Of a stretch of 64,000 nt of DNA, positions 23,027-35,969 are shown one piece after another; within the stretch, counting starts at the first letter, position 1, and the number at the start of each line of letters is the position of its first letter. Position numbers and translations under genes: made by a program. Source of the stretch: Capitella teleta (Eukaryota > Annelida > Polychaeta > Capitellidae); the NCBI GenBank assembly GCA_000328365.1, contig KB310235.1, forward strand, positions 348,675-412,674, given 5' to 3'. The notes beneath the pieces are model-generated. The model ran no database searches. It was not told the origin of the DNA and worked only from the letters and a program-made list of their open reading frames with translations.

Positions 23027-23437
23027 TTAAATAATAACATGCGCCATGTCAAAAGATCCTGCTTGTAGAACCTCGTGAGCCTGTGGGCTTTGTAGAACGC
23101 TGCTTCTCCTACTGCAATGTTCTATTTCATCAAGACTGGTTGAGGATGAATTGACTGTTTTGCAGACAGTGACAGGAAAAAAAAATATTACCAGAGCTAG
23201 GAAGTACTGAGAAATCGGCTTGGGTTATCCATACAAAAATATTTATATAAAAGAATTGGAAACATAGCAGTTTCAACACATTGAAAATAATTTCAAATAC
23301 TTACTATAGACCACATGGGCAAGATCTGTGCTATTGTTGAACTCCCAGAGTTGAACCCTGATTGTGCCGACATAGTCAACAGCTCCAGCAGGCTGTTGCA
23401 GACAGTCTTGTTTGTGTTCGATCCACTGCAGCCGAGC
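23027..23437 (-). CDS. Last two exons of an unidentified gene
   Basis: Exon 23305-23437 runs from acceptor AGATTACCAG to donor A|GTAAGT and reads ARLQWIEHKQDCL..GTIRVQLWEFNNSTDLAHVVY. Exon 23027-23154 follows in matching phase and reads INSSSTSLDEIEHCSRRSS... to a TAA. Phase, splice sites and composition are consistent with real coding sequence. I do not recognise the protein. A candidate first exon lies at 25981-26073. It could also be a pseudogene piece. Confidence 0.45.
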
Positions 23438-23972
23438 CTGGTAATCTAGAGAGAGAAGAACATACATCAGTAACTCAGCAGTATTAAAGCGCAACAAAAT
23501 TGAACGCAGAGTATAGCATTAAAGCAAATAGATTATCTAATAATTGAATACTCAACAATCTAGATTCGGTAAAGAATCAGGATCCAATAAGTTGAGTTAT
23601 CAAAACGAGATTTCTTACATTACCACTGGAGCAATTACATTGGAATCTGTAGTATATGTAGCTTGAGCAATATGGCATCTGAAGATCAAGCAATCGACTC
23701 TTAAGCCATAACAATTAGAACCCCTTTTCCTCAATTTAATCGCTGGTAAAATCATGCACAATATTTAAAGGTAAGAATGAATTGAATATGACTGATAATT
23801 GATGAACAAAATCATAAGTCACAAAGTATATTTCTCTGAATTCAAAATAGCGAGAGCACTTCAACTTTTCAGTTTCATGCACAACATAAGCACCCAATCT
23901 TCTCTGATAATTGAATATTATCAAAAGCCAATAGTATAATGCATGTGAACTGCTCATGAATCGCACATTGAA

Positions 23973-24010
23973 GCATGTACATGTATGTACACATGCATGC
24001 ACATGCATGC
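23973..24010. repeat. Alternating purine-pyrimidine tract
   Basis: 38 nt strictly alternate purine and pyrimidine, made of ATGCATGC and ACATGTAC motifs, which also makes them self-complementary. Such tracts can adopt Z-DNA or cruciform structure. Confidence 0.8.
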
Positions 24011-24768
24011 CTACACAATAGCGTGCGTGCATCATACATGTACAACTGTACATGAAAGTGTGCACGCATACAAGCGGAAAGAGGCGTTTCAGCAAAGTGC
24101 TGTGTGTGCTGTGTATTTAACTTTTGAGTATCCCGTTGTCATCTGTTTGCTGTTTGCTGTTCATTTGATTAAACCTACTTTATTATGCCTCTCAACTTTC
24201 TTAAGTACTATGAATGGTATGACAACCAATTAATTTCAACATCAAAGGGATTATGCAATCAGATAAAAGAACAAAGCTTGCCAGAAACAAAGAACAAAGA
24301 ACAAAGCTTTAATTATTAGTGTCGTTGTTTCTTAATCATATAATAAATTTTGCTGTATTTCCACTCTCCGAAGTCACAATCACACCCATGATGCTTGATA
24401 AAAAAAGGCTGCATACATGAACATTGACATTTAATTAACTTCTTGAAACTATGACGTTATTTCCAGCCAAATCTCTTGAAAGAAATGTGGCTAACCGATG
24501 GATTTTCGGCTGCGACTGAGCCAACTGTTTTTCGGCGGATCGTAAAATTCCGGCGGTGGCGGCTCATATAATTTTCGGCCGGTTAGTCGGCTTTTCCTTG
24601 CTGGCTTCGGGGTCTATTTATTTGTGAAAGGTTATTTTCATGACAGGCATTTGATATGCCTTCATCCGCATACGCATATCAGTGTATGCATAAATTTTGA
24701 CGATAGGTGTAGATCATCTATTTATAGTAACTGTGTGGGAACCCCCATTGTGTCACATGACCTGTGAA

Positions 24769-24912
24769 CATGACGTCACAGTTACACCGCCATCTTGCGG
24801 AATCTCAGCACGACTGAGTGTATCAGAGCGTTGTTATATTTTTTTTTTATTTTGGGTTGTGGTGTCATCAAACTGTCATTTTTCTCCTTCAATGTGCGCG
24901 AACATCTTGGTG
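24769..24912 (+). promoter_or_regulatory. Promoter-like CRE/YY1 cluster with downstream donor
   Basis: A perfect CRE TGACGTCA (24771-24778) is followed by ACCGCCATCTTG (24785-24796, YY1 consensus on the other strand). About 115 nt later comes a strong donor CATCTTG|GTGAGTTTCC. This looks like a transcription start with a first exon, but no downstream exon can be tied to it. It could be a distal first exon of the PTP4A gene. Confidence 0.35.
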
Positions 24913-25980
24913 AGTTTCCTGCTTTCTTCTTTGACTTTTTAAACTTTCCATTTCGGTGTGATTTTCTGAATTGTTTGCTCTCAACTAGTCTCTGCCTGTT
25001 CCCGCTGGACCGCCTCTTCGGCTCTTGTTCGTGAAATGAAGAAAATTGATTGAATCAATTATTCTTTGGGATATTTTCATGATCCAATTACGATCTGTTG
25101 CAATCCGACGAAATCAAAATAGAACTGTCTCACCAGACTTTTTCTTTCCGTGATTTCATATTCTCCGAGATGAGCGCATAAGACTGAAAACAGTCACCAG
25201 CCTCCAGGCTCCAGTCCAGGACTAGTACTACTACTAGTACTACTACTAGTAGGACTAGGAGTGGTCACATGCCAATATGGTCATGGTCATGATGGTGACG
25301 GTCATCATGTTCATGTTGGTCACGGTGTGACAGGTTGAGCCCTGACCAGCTGAGTGAGAGTGGACATGATCACTGTAAATTATAATTGTGGAATAAGTTA
25401 AAGCTAATTAAGACTACTTGTTTGTTGATCAAAGTATTTGGTAATCATAATGATTAATAATGTTTTGTTATGGAATCTTATTTTGAGTATTTTTAAAGGA
25501 ACCAGAAGGCCTGTCCAAGAGTCTTCATTTTTTTACAACCTAATCATGAATAGTCTAAATTCACTAATAGCTACACTCCGATCGGCATGCCCCTGTGTAA
25601 CACAGCCCAGGCTGTTTGTAATAATGACACTATTGGCACAATTCAGTGCGATACATTGTGCTCAGTCACAGTGGCTTTTTCCAATCCCAATAGCTGACTG
25701 AGCAGCAATGCAGTGAAAGCTGTGTCAATGTTCAAGTCACACTTGTAATCCATGAATTGAATTAATTTTGTGAATATTTAACTGCTATCATTCCGTGTTG
25801 CCTGACTGCTAATTCAGCGCCCGGTGCTGTGCATAACTGTATATGGTTGTGTGCGGGGTAAGAATCCTGTTGGGTCCCTTGGGACTTGGACAATATTCTT
25901 GCGCTTGTAACATGAAGTTCAAGCCATTGGGTTTGGAGGTTGATCAAGTTCCGGCAGATAACTGTGTCGGCGGTGCTCAC

Positions 25981-26073
25981 TTGTGACTCAGTCAATTTTC
26001 TTTGACTATGCAGATCTGTATATTTATCACAAAGAATTTTACTGAAATGTCTGAACAAATGATAGCCTGCCAT
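25981..26073 (-). CDS. Candidate first exon of the same unidentified gene
   Basis: A 31-codon segment starting MAGYHLFRHFSKILCDKY and ending LTESQ|GTGAGC in phase 0, as the exon at 23437 requires. Joined, it reads KLTESQARLQWIEHKQDCL, a plausible continuous helix, for a protein of about 117 residues. The open frame also extends upstream of this Met. The link across 2.5 kb rests only on phase and appearance. Confidence 0.25.
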
Positions 26074-26883
26074 GTTGTACAGTAGCAAACAAAATTCCTC
26101 AGTTTCGCGCAGGGGGAATATTTCCAGGGTCAAGCATTGTGTGAGCATAATCAATTATTCGCTGCGGCTTTTATTCTCACAAACGTGGATATCGCAGAAA
26201 AATCCACCTGTGAAAATTTCCACATTTGTGCATTTTGTCCTTAATGGAATGATGAAGAAAATGGGTAATTAATTTTGTGTAGCGTTTTATCCACTAATCA
26301 TGCCCATATATCTTTTACTGCTTTGGTTTAAAGGTTCCCATTCTATGTACTGAGTTCCCCGGCTGAGCATCATATTTATAACATTATTAATATATATCAG
26401 TGAACAGTGTCAGCTCCTTAAGAATTTGAATTGAAGCCATGTGGACCATGTGCCATTTTTGTGTTTAACACCACCTCCCCAATCTCTTGGGTCAACTGCA
26501 TCCAAAAGTGGAGAAAATTTCCAAATTTGAGGTTGTTTTTTTTACCTTCTCATGTCTTTTTTTTATTGTTTTTTTCTTGGTTAATGCTCCCATCAGTTTT
26601 ATCACTGTACGCTTAATCCCCTCGGTCCACAAAGTACAGATTATCTCTCATGATGAAACTTTGTACTCATCCAATACGAAGGTAGCTTAAATGTCAGCAT
26701 CTGGTGATGTGGAGATTGAGTCCTACGTGACCAATGTGCTGCTGTACTGTGGGGTGAAGAGATGGCTGCATAATTGCAGGACAGTGCCAAAATGGAATTA
26801 CCCTTTGATAAATTATAATGTTTTTTTGTAAAATTTGTATGGAACAAACCAATGAAAGCAGCAAATGTTGAGCTCATGTCTCA

Positions 26884-27310
26884 TAGTATAAAGAGCGGGC
26901 CAATAGTAGTCTATCTACCCCATGTTGAAGGTCTCAATGCTTTTCAAAGCCGAACGCTTTGAATGCATCCAGTAGTATGCAATACAACTTGAGTTTGAAT
27001 ACTTGTTGACAACCCCTTCAAGGACAAAAGTGCATTGTGTCGTGCTATGTTTCGCTTTGAAAGCAAACTGGAGGGGATTAGTGCTTAAAACCTTTGCAGG
27101 CTGTACACGTATAATTTTATCAAACACTTTCTCAATGATGCTGCTGAGGACAATTTGGACCTGCAGTTTTCACTACACGATAATGAGATTATTGATTTCT
27201 TTTTATCTTTTGGGATCGGGATTAGGATTGACATAAGCATAGCAGAAGGGGCAGATTGGTGAGCTATCATTGCATTAAACAGGAAAAATAGACAAATATA
27301 CAATTTGTGA
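26884..27310 (-). mobile_element. Decayed LINE reverse transcriptase relic
   Basis: In two minus-strand frames: SAMLMSILIPIPKDKKKS..SENCRSK..SSAASLRKCL, then LQFAFKAKHSTTQCTFVLEGVVNKY. These match the N-terminal reverse transcriptase blocks of non-LTR retrotransposons (IPKNK, NYRGI, LSS, LQFGFKxKHSTTQCT). Frame changes and a missing C-terminal part show it is dead. Confidence 0.65.
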
Positions 27311-28790
27311 CACCCATTGATGGTGTGATCAGAACAAATTACATCCTTAGCCTCAGACTGGCCACGTTTTCACAGCCCTCGTAACATCATGTCATCATTG
27401 ACAGAATGCTCATAATAACAACCACTACTATTAAGGCACTCCATGAGTGCATCAACATGCTCCAGCAAACCAGACATCTCACTCTCATTATATGGGACGC
27501 TACTGTATCAATTTTCATATATCTGTGCAAACATATCACAAATAGACTCATTCCCTTGTATGTCTTCAATGTGTACGCAGTCATAAATCCCATAATTATG
27601 TCAGTGACCTAAAAAGGATAGTTCAGCCCCACCCAATATTTCAGTCAATTGAAGTTATCAGATTAATGAGGGATTTTACCTGGATTTGGAATTTTGGATT
27701 TGTGCCAAAGGTTAACCGAAGAGGGAAACTGCTGCATGGAAGGCATGGAGACAGACGTCAGGTCATCTGAGGCCGTGACCTTGGCGGCTGGTTCAAGAGA
27801 CTTAACTGCCTGTGCGCTGCTCAAATCCTAGACTTTGAAGCTTATGATTAGAGAAGAATCTCACTCTAAGCCTAAATGAGGCGGCGGAGAGAGCCGCTTG
27901 CTCGAGTCCTTGATGTTTCAAGGGCTCTGCTGCTATCTGCATGTCTGTCCATTTTTGAGCATGAGAGAGCTCATTGGATTATTTATGGACTCTAGATTGC
28001 GACACGGCTGCCTTCGTGTCACGTGAGCCTTCGTGGGTGCAGTACTACTACCCTAAAAGTTACTGCAGCACTACCGCAAAATGCTACTTCTGTAACCTTA
28101 AGATTTTAGCTTGCCTTTAGTATCTGTTACCGCTTCCTTGATAATTGCCTTACATAGCGTTGCAAGGTCTTTCATGGGTTTTTTTCCCCTTCCTGAGGAC
28201 ATGAAGAGACTCTTGGCTCAGCAATTTGTCATCTGCTGTTTGCAGATTCAGTGATTTTCGTTTGTGTTTTAGGCGTTGCGGATTCATAGCTGAGTGAAAT
28301 GGAACATCGCTTACACGATAAACAATGCATGTACTTCTGCTGAGCTCAGAGCTCACGTGATCTAATGTTGCTTCCGGGAACTTGCAAGCGTGCTGACTGG
28401 TTTTTCAGTGCAAACTTCCCTTGGAAGATGATTATGATAATTACACACGTATCAGCAGTCGCAGCAAGCTGAGGCGCGCTTTCATCAGGTTTGAAAATCT
28501 CGGCATGGAGCTTTGAGAGGTAAGGTATACCAAATAAGGCTTCTAAATACGAGTAGCCAGCCTCATTTGTCATTCGACTGTGGCCCTACATTCGGAAATG
28601 AACTGGTGGTGAATACCAACTGTGCATTAAACACCAGGGAAAGGTTATCATGCAGATGATAAATTCAGCATTGTAATCAATTATCAGCGATGCATTGAAT
28701 GTCATGTGAACGATATGATCGCTGAGTGAGATAGTAAGGGGAAGCTGAGATGAGGAGGATTGAAATATTGCGGGTATGAGGAGCACTGCT
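27311..28790. other. Intergenic region, no supported gene
   Basis: Contains scattered short frames. A minus-strand frame at 28346-28573 (MTNEAGYSYLEALFGIPYL..) has some coding look but no convincing splice partners or homology that I can name. Confidence 0.35.
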
Positions 28791-28829
28791 CGTATCGTTA
28801 GTTCAATGTGAGTCGTGTTTGATGTTCTC

Positions 28830-28928
28830 TGCGCGTGACATCACTCAGGACTTGCTCTGTGCGATCGCTTTCAGTGCTGCCTCCAATGGCGAACAAATTG
28901 CTCGTTTTCTTCCCTGCGCGCTTTTGAG
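28830..28928 (+). promoter_or_regulatory. PTP4A: Probable PTP4A promoter and 5' UTR exon
   Basis: A strong donor CTTTTGAG|GTGAGTTTG ends at 28928 in a more GC-rich stretch with TGACATCACT and CCAATGGCGAAC motifs. The next acceptor on this strand with a transcript-like context is at 31291, leading into the PTP4A leader. The exon's outer limit is unknown. Confidence 0.45.
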
Positions 28929-31291
28929 GTGAGTTTGTAGCAGTTTTATTCTTGAGTGCAGAAAGGTTATAGTGGTTCTGCTCGTGTTTGGTTGAGCTGC
29001 TCTGATTTGTGTCTCATCTGATCACTGGCTTTGGTCTCGTAGCTAGTTTAAATTAACATTTGAGCAGAGCGGGCTGATCAGCATTGGTCTATTCTGAATG
29101 GCTGGATGTGTTGTGAGCTTAGACATGACTCATCTCAGTGTCCACTTACTTCGTTTAAGGACAAAACATGCTCTTTTTTTCCTTGAGCTTTTGCTTGCTG
29201 AAGCACGAACTTGATTCATAAACTTCCTGGTCCAAACCGAGTGTAATCTGGCCGCGTGCGCTTCTCTGTTACAGCACATGCCACGCACGTTGCTGGCCGC
29301 TGCCTCTGACGCAGGCAGCCAGATCAACTTGCAGAGTTTCATTGAGGGACTTTTAAGGAAAGCACGACTGCGCGCGCACGATGTTCTCTACACTGACGGA
29401 AGTCGCCCGTTTCCTCCGAGATAATCTCCTTTGGTTTTTGATGGCTGTTTAGTGCTGACCACCACTTGGGGTGGCTGTTAGATCGCCTTGTGTACATGCA
29501 GTGCCACTGGCCTGTATTTTGGACAACAGGCCACACACGTTGTGCAAATCAGGTATCTCTCGTTCTCAGCATACATTGCACAGCTCCATGTAAATATACA
29601 CCCAACAAAGTTTCAAAGAATGGCAAGGATAGTGTTATTGTTGTCTTTCGTATGTCTACGAAGTTACGCTAAATGTGCCAGTGAGGATACACCGCGTGCA
29701 TGTCGTTCGCGGTCTCTGACAACTGGTGCTCCTCAAAATGCGCAGGTTCACTCAGCTATTTTCAACATTGCTTTGAGCGCTTGTTTTAGCTGCTATTAAC
29801 AATGACCTTTTTTTGCGTGCGTCTCTCGGTGGCTGAATGTATAGCAAGCGTTGTTAACCGCCTAACAGGTGAAATATCTATTGTGTCGTCCTCTGCCGTT
29901 TTCCGAATCCGATACATTTGTATTCATGCGTTGAAAAATGTCGCACAATGGCGTCTGTTGTCCGTGACCGGGGCTGTCTGTGGCTCCCTTTGATCTGGTG
30001 CGCCCCCTGGCGTCAATATCCGCCGCCGCCGTGCACACCCGGCTGGCTGCCTTTATGCAATTATACACCGCAGTCAGTTGTTCCACTGAGGACACTATCA
30101 CCCGGTGATTAATCCTACAATGGCATTTATTCATCATCGCTTGATCACTGCTTACCCTGTGTGCGTCAGTGGTGCATTAACGGTGACGCCGCCTCCGATG
30201 CCGCATTGACGCTTCCGTCATCGAACGTCAACAACGTCAGTGGAAGGGCGACCTGCTCAGACAGGTCGTCTGCCGCTTCACGCCTCCTCCTCCTCGTCCC
30301 CATCCTCTCCCGATTGCACGTGTTCACCGGAATCACATTGATCACTCTTGGCCTCGTTCTCCCTTCCATGCGTCACCTCTCCCTGATCAATATTGAGTAC
30401 ATATTATGTATATTATATGTATATTATGACCCTCCAGTCAATAGTCAATACGAAGGATGTTGAAGGTGCTCTGCGCACCTGTCTCGTGCAATGTCATCTC
30501 TCCCACGCTTTGCAACCCGTAATCAGGCTTTCAATGATGCGTATGCAATTTGCTATTATTCCGCTTTTCCTGTCGCTGTGTGTTGCATGTCGAATGCAAG
30601 TTGATCGTAAATGCAATGGAAGCTGCGATTCACATCATCGCTGACATCTCCTCCTCCTCCTGGATCCGTGGATCCGTACCCTAGTACATCCAGGCCCTTC
30701 CCCTTTTTTTTTCTTCTCCCCTCTGGCTCTTTTTCAATCTTTCCTTTCCCTCAGGTGCGATTCTCTTGCTTTCTACTTTTTACTTTGGTTACTTTATGAT
30801 ATTTAGTTGTACTTTTTTTACTTAAAAGCTTAGTGCATTGTGAGCTGTGCACTTGGCGAAGTTACGCTTGGCATCTGAGGAATTTGACGAATGAATTTGT
30901 GTGCCTGTCGGGTCGACTGGCCGTTCTCTACTTCTCAGTACCACTCTTTTAAAACGCTTGCTTTAGTGCATGCCTCCTACCTGAATGTGACTCCTCACAG
31001 ATGCTCTTGTGTCACTCAGTATACGCACTCATTGATATATATGCGGCACTGAAGTTTTGTTGCAAGATTTCTTCTCAGTTATGGGTGGGGGGGTGGGGGG
31101 TTTGCATACTATTTATTAATATATCTGTGATATGAAGAGGTGCTATCGCGTTCTAAGGATTGCGTCGTGAACGTCATTCGCAGATAATCTGATGAGATAA
31201 CGTCTCCTGTCCTTGTGATTACGCTGACATTCACATAAATCTCTCTGTTTCTGGACTGTTTCTAATTGATATTTCTGAATTTTGCTTTCAG

Positions 31292-31505
31292 TTCTTTGGT
31301 CAGTTCGGACATACCTTTATGGAGTTTCTGTGCAACAGTGGCGACTACTGCCAGGCACAACATGTGCTGCTGCGTTGCGGCTAAGTGAAGAACTATCTCA
31401 ACAACAGCAGAAAAGTGACAATTTGTGTGTGTGGATTTAAACTGTGTGACTACAATCTGCCATATTATATCCTTCGATCATCTCTATATCTATACCTGGA
31501 ATACA
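31292..31505 (+). other. PTP4A: PTP4A 5' leader of the first coding exon
   Basis: Follows the acceptor TTTTGCTTTCAG and runs to the ATG at 31506. It contains upstream short frames but no in-frame extension of the protein. Confidence 0.55.
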
Positions 31506-34500
31506 ATGTCTGCCGGTATGAAGTCTCGCAAGCCTGAGCCGGCTGAGATTGAGTTCAAGAACTTTCGCTTCCTCATCACGGAGTGCCCTAAGGATAATAC
31601 TTTGGACCGTTTCATTGAGGTGAGCGGCTTGATTTTCAAGAATAAATTGAGATTTACAAGAATTTTATTTTATTTAATTATTTCTAAAAATTTTCATTTT
31701 GTTTGTTTTTCAGGAGCTGAAGAAGCACAATGCTAAAGATGTGGTACGCGTTTGCGACCCATCGTACAAAGCTGAGAGGCTGAAACAGGAGGGAATCCGC
31801 CTCATGGTCAGTTGCTTGCGTACAAGGGCGTGGCACCCAATTACACTGTGCACAGTGTAATATCTCATATAAATCAAACATTAGCAATATTTTTCATGCC
31901 ACATCCATTGCTTTGAGGCCATCCTGAATTTTAATGCACGTTTTATGTTTCATCTGTGTATTTACTTTGCATGAAATGCCGTCTCGAATTTCAAAAGTGC
32001 TCTCTCTTAAAAATAACACTGTCAGCGATTTCATCTGAATGAGTCTGAACTCTTATGTTGGAGTTATATTAGTCTGCATACCGGTGTACGGAGGACTACT
32101 CAACCGCTGGCTCAGTCACTTCTGAGCCCATGATGCTCAGAGCTAAGAAAAACTCAATCATAAATTTGAAGTGAATTGCGAAATGAAAACTGACCAATGT
32201 AACCAGTCAGTGTGAAATGCTGAAATTGGGTACAACAGATTGCCACCGGATTTCCTCTTGTCAATTCCATCGTGAACTACTTCTGAGCTGTGGCGTGTGA
32301 CTGTAGACGGCGCAGTGTGCCAAGAAAGCGTCAATAAATGATTGATATCAAGCAATTGTATCTGTGTATACAATGTTCAATCTAAAGAAATGAAGATTTG
32401 AAAATAGTTCCTGTACTCAATGACCCCGATTTATTGAGCTGCTTCACTGTATTCAAGGGTAGAGCACAGATAATACTAGTACACTGTAATATCTCCTTTA
32501 AAGGTCTTCTCTGGCAACGTCTGTGGCAGTAATGTCCGTCAGTCTTAAGAGGAGACCTCGGTATTTTGGCTATATTGTCACTGGGGAAGCGAAACTGGGT
32601 CACAGTAATATCAGCAAAGTAGAAATAATTTTGGCATAAAATTGAAATACAGCTAGGAAGTGTGCGAATTAAATATTCCGTGTTGTATGAGATGCCGCCT
32701 TCCACGTCCACCCACGTGCTCTTGTCGTTGCTAATTTGCTCTGCGGCGGATGACGTCGTCTGATTGTCATCCCGTTGAGAGCAGACGCATTTCGTCCGAA
32801 ATCGCATGTCGTGCGAACCTCGTTTTCTGCTCTGATCGATGTCTCCACGCGACGCCGTCTTTCTTTCTGTTCGTGTCGTCTCTTGTCATCTGGCATATTG
32901 TTCATGTATAATTATGTCGGAAGACTAAAAACACCGATCCGTAAATATTTATCTAAATATTTCGGACTTTGAGGCGTCGCATTACCATCATTTTTGTTTC
33001 CATTCATCGTCATTTCCGATTCACCGTCTGTGATAATTATAGCCAATGTACGTCGTTGAGCCGAGCAATCCACCATCTTAACAGCGGTGTGAATACTGAA
33101 TAGCCTGTGAGGCTTGTTTTGCGTGATTTCTGCGTTGGCGTTCTGTTGGTTAACCTTCTAACTCTCTTAAGTAACATCCTAAGTTATCCATCATTCAGCG
33201 CAACCTACTTTTCTCGGAACGTTGCCAAGGCAACAGGCGCCTCAGCCGTGCCCTCATTTCGGGGGCTAATCCATCTCCCCCTTCTCCTCATCTTCCTTCG
33301 CACTGTAAGGTGTGCTGATTATTTTAAGCCCTCTCCATCAGATCATGAGGCTGCCTCCAGCTGAGGGTGTGCCAAAACTTCGTCTTAGTCTTCAAGTTCA
33401 CCTTCACCCGAGAGACCGACATCGTTCGCCCTCCCCGCCTCAAGATAATGCTTCCCCTCTCCCTGCGCATATGCTCCTATCTTTATATATATACCTGGAT
33501 ACACTTGTTTACACAAATATTGCGTATATTCGGGTAATTATGACGTACGAGCGATGCCTCAAGGTGAACCTATTGACCTCAGTGACCTTTCGTTGGCAAC
33601 TGTTGACCTGCAGCACACGTGGGTGATACGTACCTGAGTTGTTGTTGTTGTTTGTGTTGTGCGGCATGATTGTTTACCATTCGACCCCTTTCCTGCGCTG
33701 CTTAATTGTTGACGTATTTATTCACCTGATGCGGATGACCTTTTTTGGGATAAATTTTTCAACGGCTTCACTTGATCGATAACCAATCAGTGATGCTGTT
33801 CATTAGAATTACGCCCACAATGCACAGGAGATTTTAATGATTTGTGAGGTTGGCGACTTTATGCTGTACAGTGCGGTGAATGAACTCTTTGGCGTCTTTG
33901 CACTTTGTGGATTAGTAGGGATCCTGTGTGACTGTTTCATAGCCAGGGCTTAAGTGGAGATGAATTTTGCATGTCAGCGGATGGCATTTCTTGAGGACTT
34001 GGGTTCACAGCTGACCTGCATGCACTCTGCGTATGCATGCACTTGGAGCATTGTGTTGAATGATCTTTTATTGTTATCTGAAGATGCTTAATGAGGCAGT
34101 TTAATCGCAGCGATGATTGACCTCTTGAATGCTAATAGAGCTGTTGATAATAATAAATGACAATCATTGTTCGCATGTTTGCATAATTGTCTGTTCATTG
34201 TATTTTAATTACCTGTTTTGATAATTGTTTCATGTCAGGATTTGGCGTTTGATGACGGAACAGCGCCTCCCCCTGAAGTGCAGGAGCAGTGGTTCTCTCT
34301 CCTGAAGACGCGATTCCGAGAGGAACCGGGGTCATGCGTGGCCGTACACTGTGTCGCAGGTCTCGGCAGGTCTGTCGCTTGTGCCGGTAGTTGCAAATGA
34401 ATAACGTTTCAATTCCAGAGCTCCTGTCTTGGTGGCTATTGCGCTGGTGGAACTAGGCATGAAATATGAAGATGCAGTGGAACTTATTCGACAGTAGGTT

Positions 34501-34662
34501 GACTTTGTGTGCAGGAGACGCTCTTATGCATTGGGTTTTTATTTTTTCGACAGGAAGCGACGAGGGGCGATCAACGCCAAGCAGTTGTCTTACCTGGAGA
34601 AATATCGCCCGAAGTCTCGACTGAAGAGCAAGAATGGGCACAAGAGCTGCATTCTGATGTGA
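31506..34662 (+). CDS. PTP4A: Protein tyrosine phosphatase PRL (type IVA)
   Basis: Small prenylated phosphatase acting at membranes; PRLs bind CNNM magnesium transporters and dephosphorylate few known substrates. Exons: 31506-31619, 31714-31806, 34239-34369, 34419-34493 and 34554-34662, 173 residues, the same as human PTP4A1. Seen: VRVCDPSY (the redox cysteine region), [12 protein letters not shown] (WPD-type loop, with general-acid Asp), signature [11 protein letters not shown] (C-x5-R with the family's Ala after Arg), [19 protein letters not shown], a basic stretch, and the C-terminal CaaX box CILM, which predicts farnesylation. Odd: the Trp-Pro of the family's DWPFDDG is Leu-Ala here. Intron 2 (31807-34238) is long. 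Confident assignment. Confidence 0.96.
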
Positions 34663-35578
34663 ATGAAACCGCCTCTGGATTAATAAGACTTTGCGTTTCT
34701 GTTCTTTAGCTGGTCAGATTGTTTACTATGCACTGAGCAGGCCCTACCACCTCCGTTTGTATATGTTTGCACAGGGGCACACAAAATGTCGCTTAAGTCA
34801 TAGGTCCGTCTGGCTCGAGAGTATTTTTATAGTATTTTGGTGAATGTCTGTCGTGTGTGTTTAGATCCTCCTCTCCCCACTTCCTACTACAGAGAAAAGT
34901 AGTCCTTATAAGAAATTCACTAACTGCCAGGCAGAGTAAAAGCTTTTTTGTTGCTATTTTACCAGAGGAATAAGATATTCTTTTTTTTTGGGGTTACGAT
35001 CTATTTTTGCCCCCCCCCCCTTCTCTCCCGCCTATTATTCAAAGCTATTTCACTCCGTATTATTATAGAAAAGAGGAATATATTTTAGATACAGAGAGAT
35101 CGTGAAATGAGACATAGCAGCTTTGCGGGACTGACAATGATGATTCTCCTCAGCAGGCTTTTTGGTTTTTTTTTTGGTTTTTTTTTATGCTTTCTCCACC
35201 ACCACCACCCCCCCCCCCCTACGCATCTCGTTGAGTGAAGCTGATGGTTAACCATATTTCTAGTCACTTGACGACTCCATCTTATTTCTCTACGGGTCCC
35301 GGATGTAAATTGGAAATTGTCACAAATCAATTTCTTTGTTTTTCCTCTTCGCCTAGTGTGGGATTTCAAGGTTTTTGTTTTCTGGGGTTTTTTGCTGTGA
35401 ATTTTCTTTTGAGGAATTTTTGTTTTAATAATTTCTTACGATTGCTACCAAAATCATATACAAGAATTCAATAATAATAACCAAATGAATATATTTACTC
35501 TTTATTTTCAAATTATTTTATTTCAGTTTTTTGTTTCCTCCCCAATTGAAAGTACTTATTTGAAAAAAAAAAATTATC

Positions 35579-35953
35579 AATAAAAATTAATATGAGAATT
35601 TTTTGTTTCAAATAAAAAATAACCAATAGAAGTTGTTGATGGGATTGAGTCTTGTACATATCTTGTTTTGCATGGTGATCATAACAAAAATTTTTGTATT
35701 AAATCTTGCTTAATGGATGCGTGCGATATTGTGAATAGCCTCCTACCCTTTGTGTGATTTCCCCTCCCGCCCCTTTTTGTACATTCACTCCTTGATATAT
35801 GGTGGCCCAAACACCTTTTCTTTTAATTTCTCTTTATTATTATCATTTTTTGCTCCTGTAGGAAATTTTATGTGGAGTGAGAACAACCAATAGGAAATTA
35901 ATGAAATGACAATAAGTTGCAAATATTTTCAGAGGAAAAAAAATTCAATAAAA
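35579..35953 (+). terminator. PTP4A: PTP4A poly(A) signals
   Basis: AATAAA at 35579 and again near 35948, after a T-rich 3' UTR that starts at 34663. The transcript end is likely within this stretch. Confidence 0.5.
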
Positions 35954-35969
35954 ATTGAAAATGCAACAG

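Noticed and set aside
26915-27127. Small host gene MFDKIIRVQPAKVL..
   Set aside because: The LQFAFKAKHSTTQCTF block marks it as reverse transcriptase debris of a LINE.
28346-28573. Coding exon MTNEAGYSYLEALFGIPYL..
   Set aside because: It looks partly coding, but I found no convincing splice partners or family resemblance.
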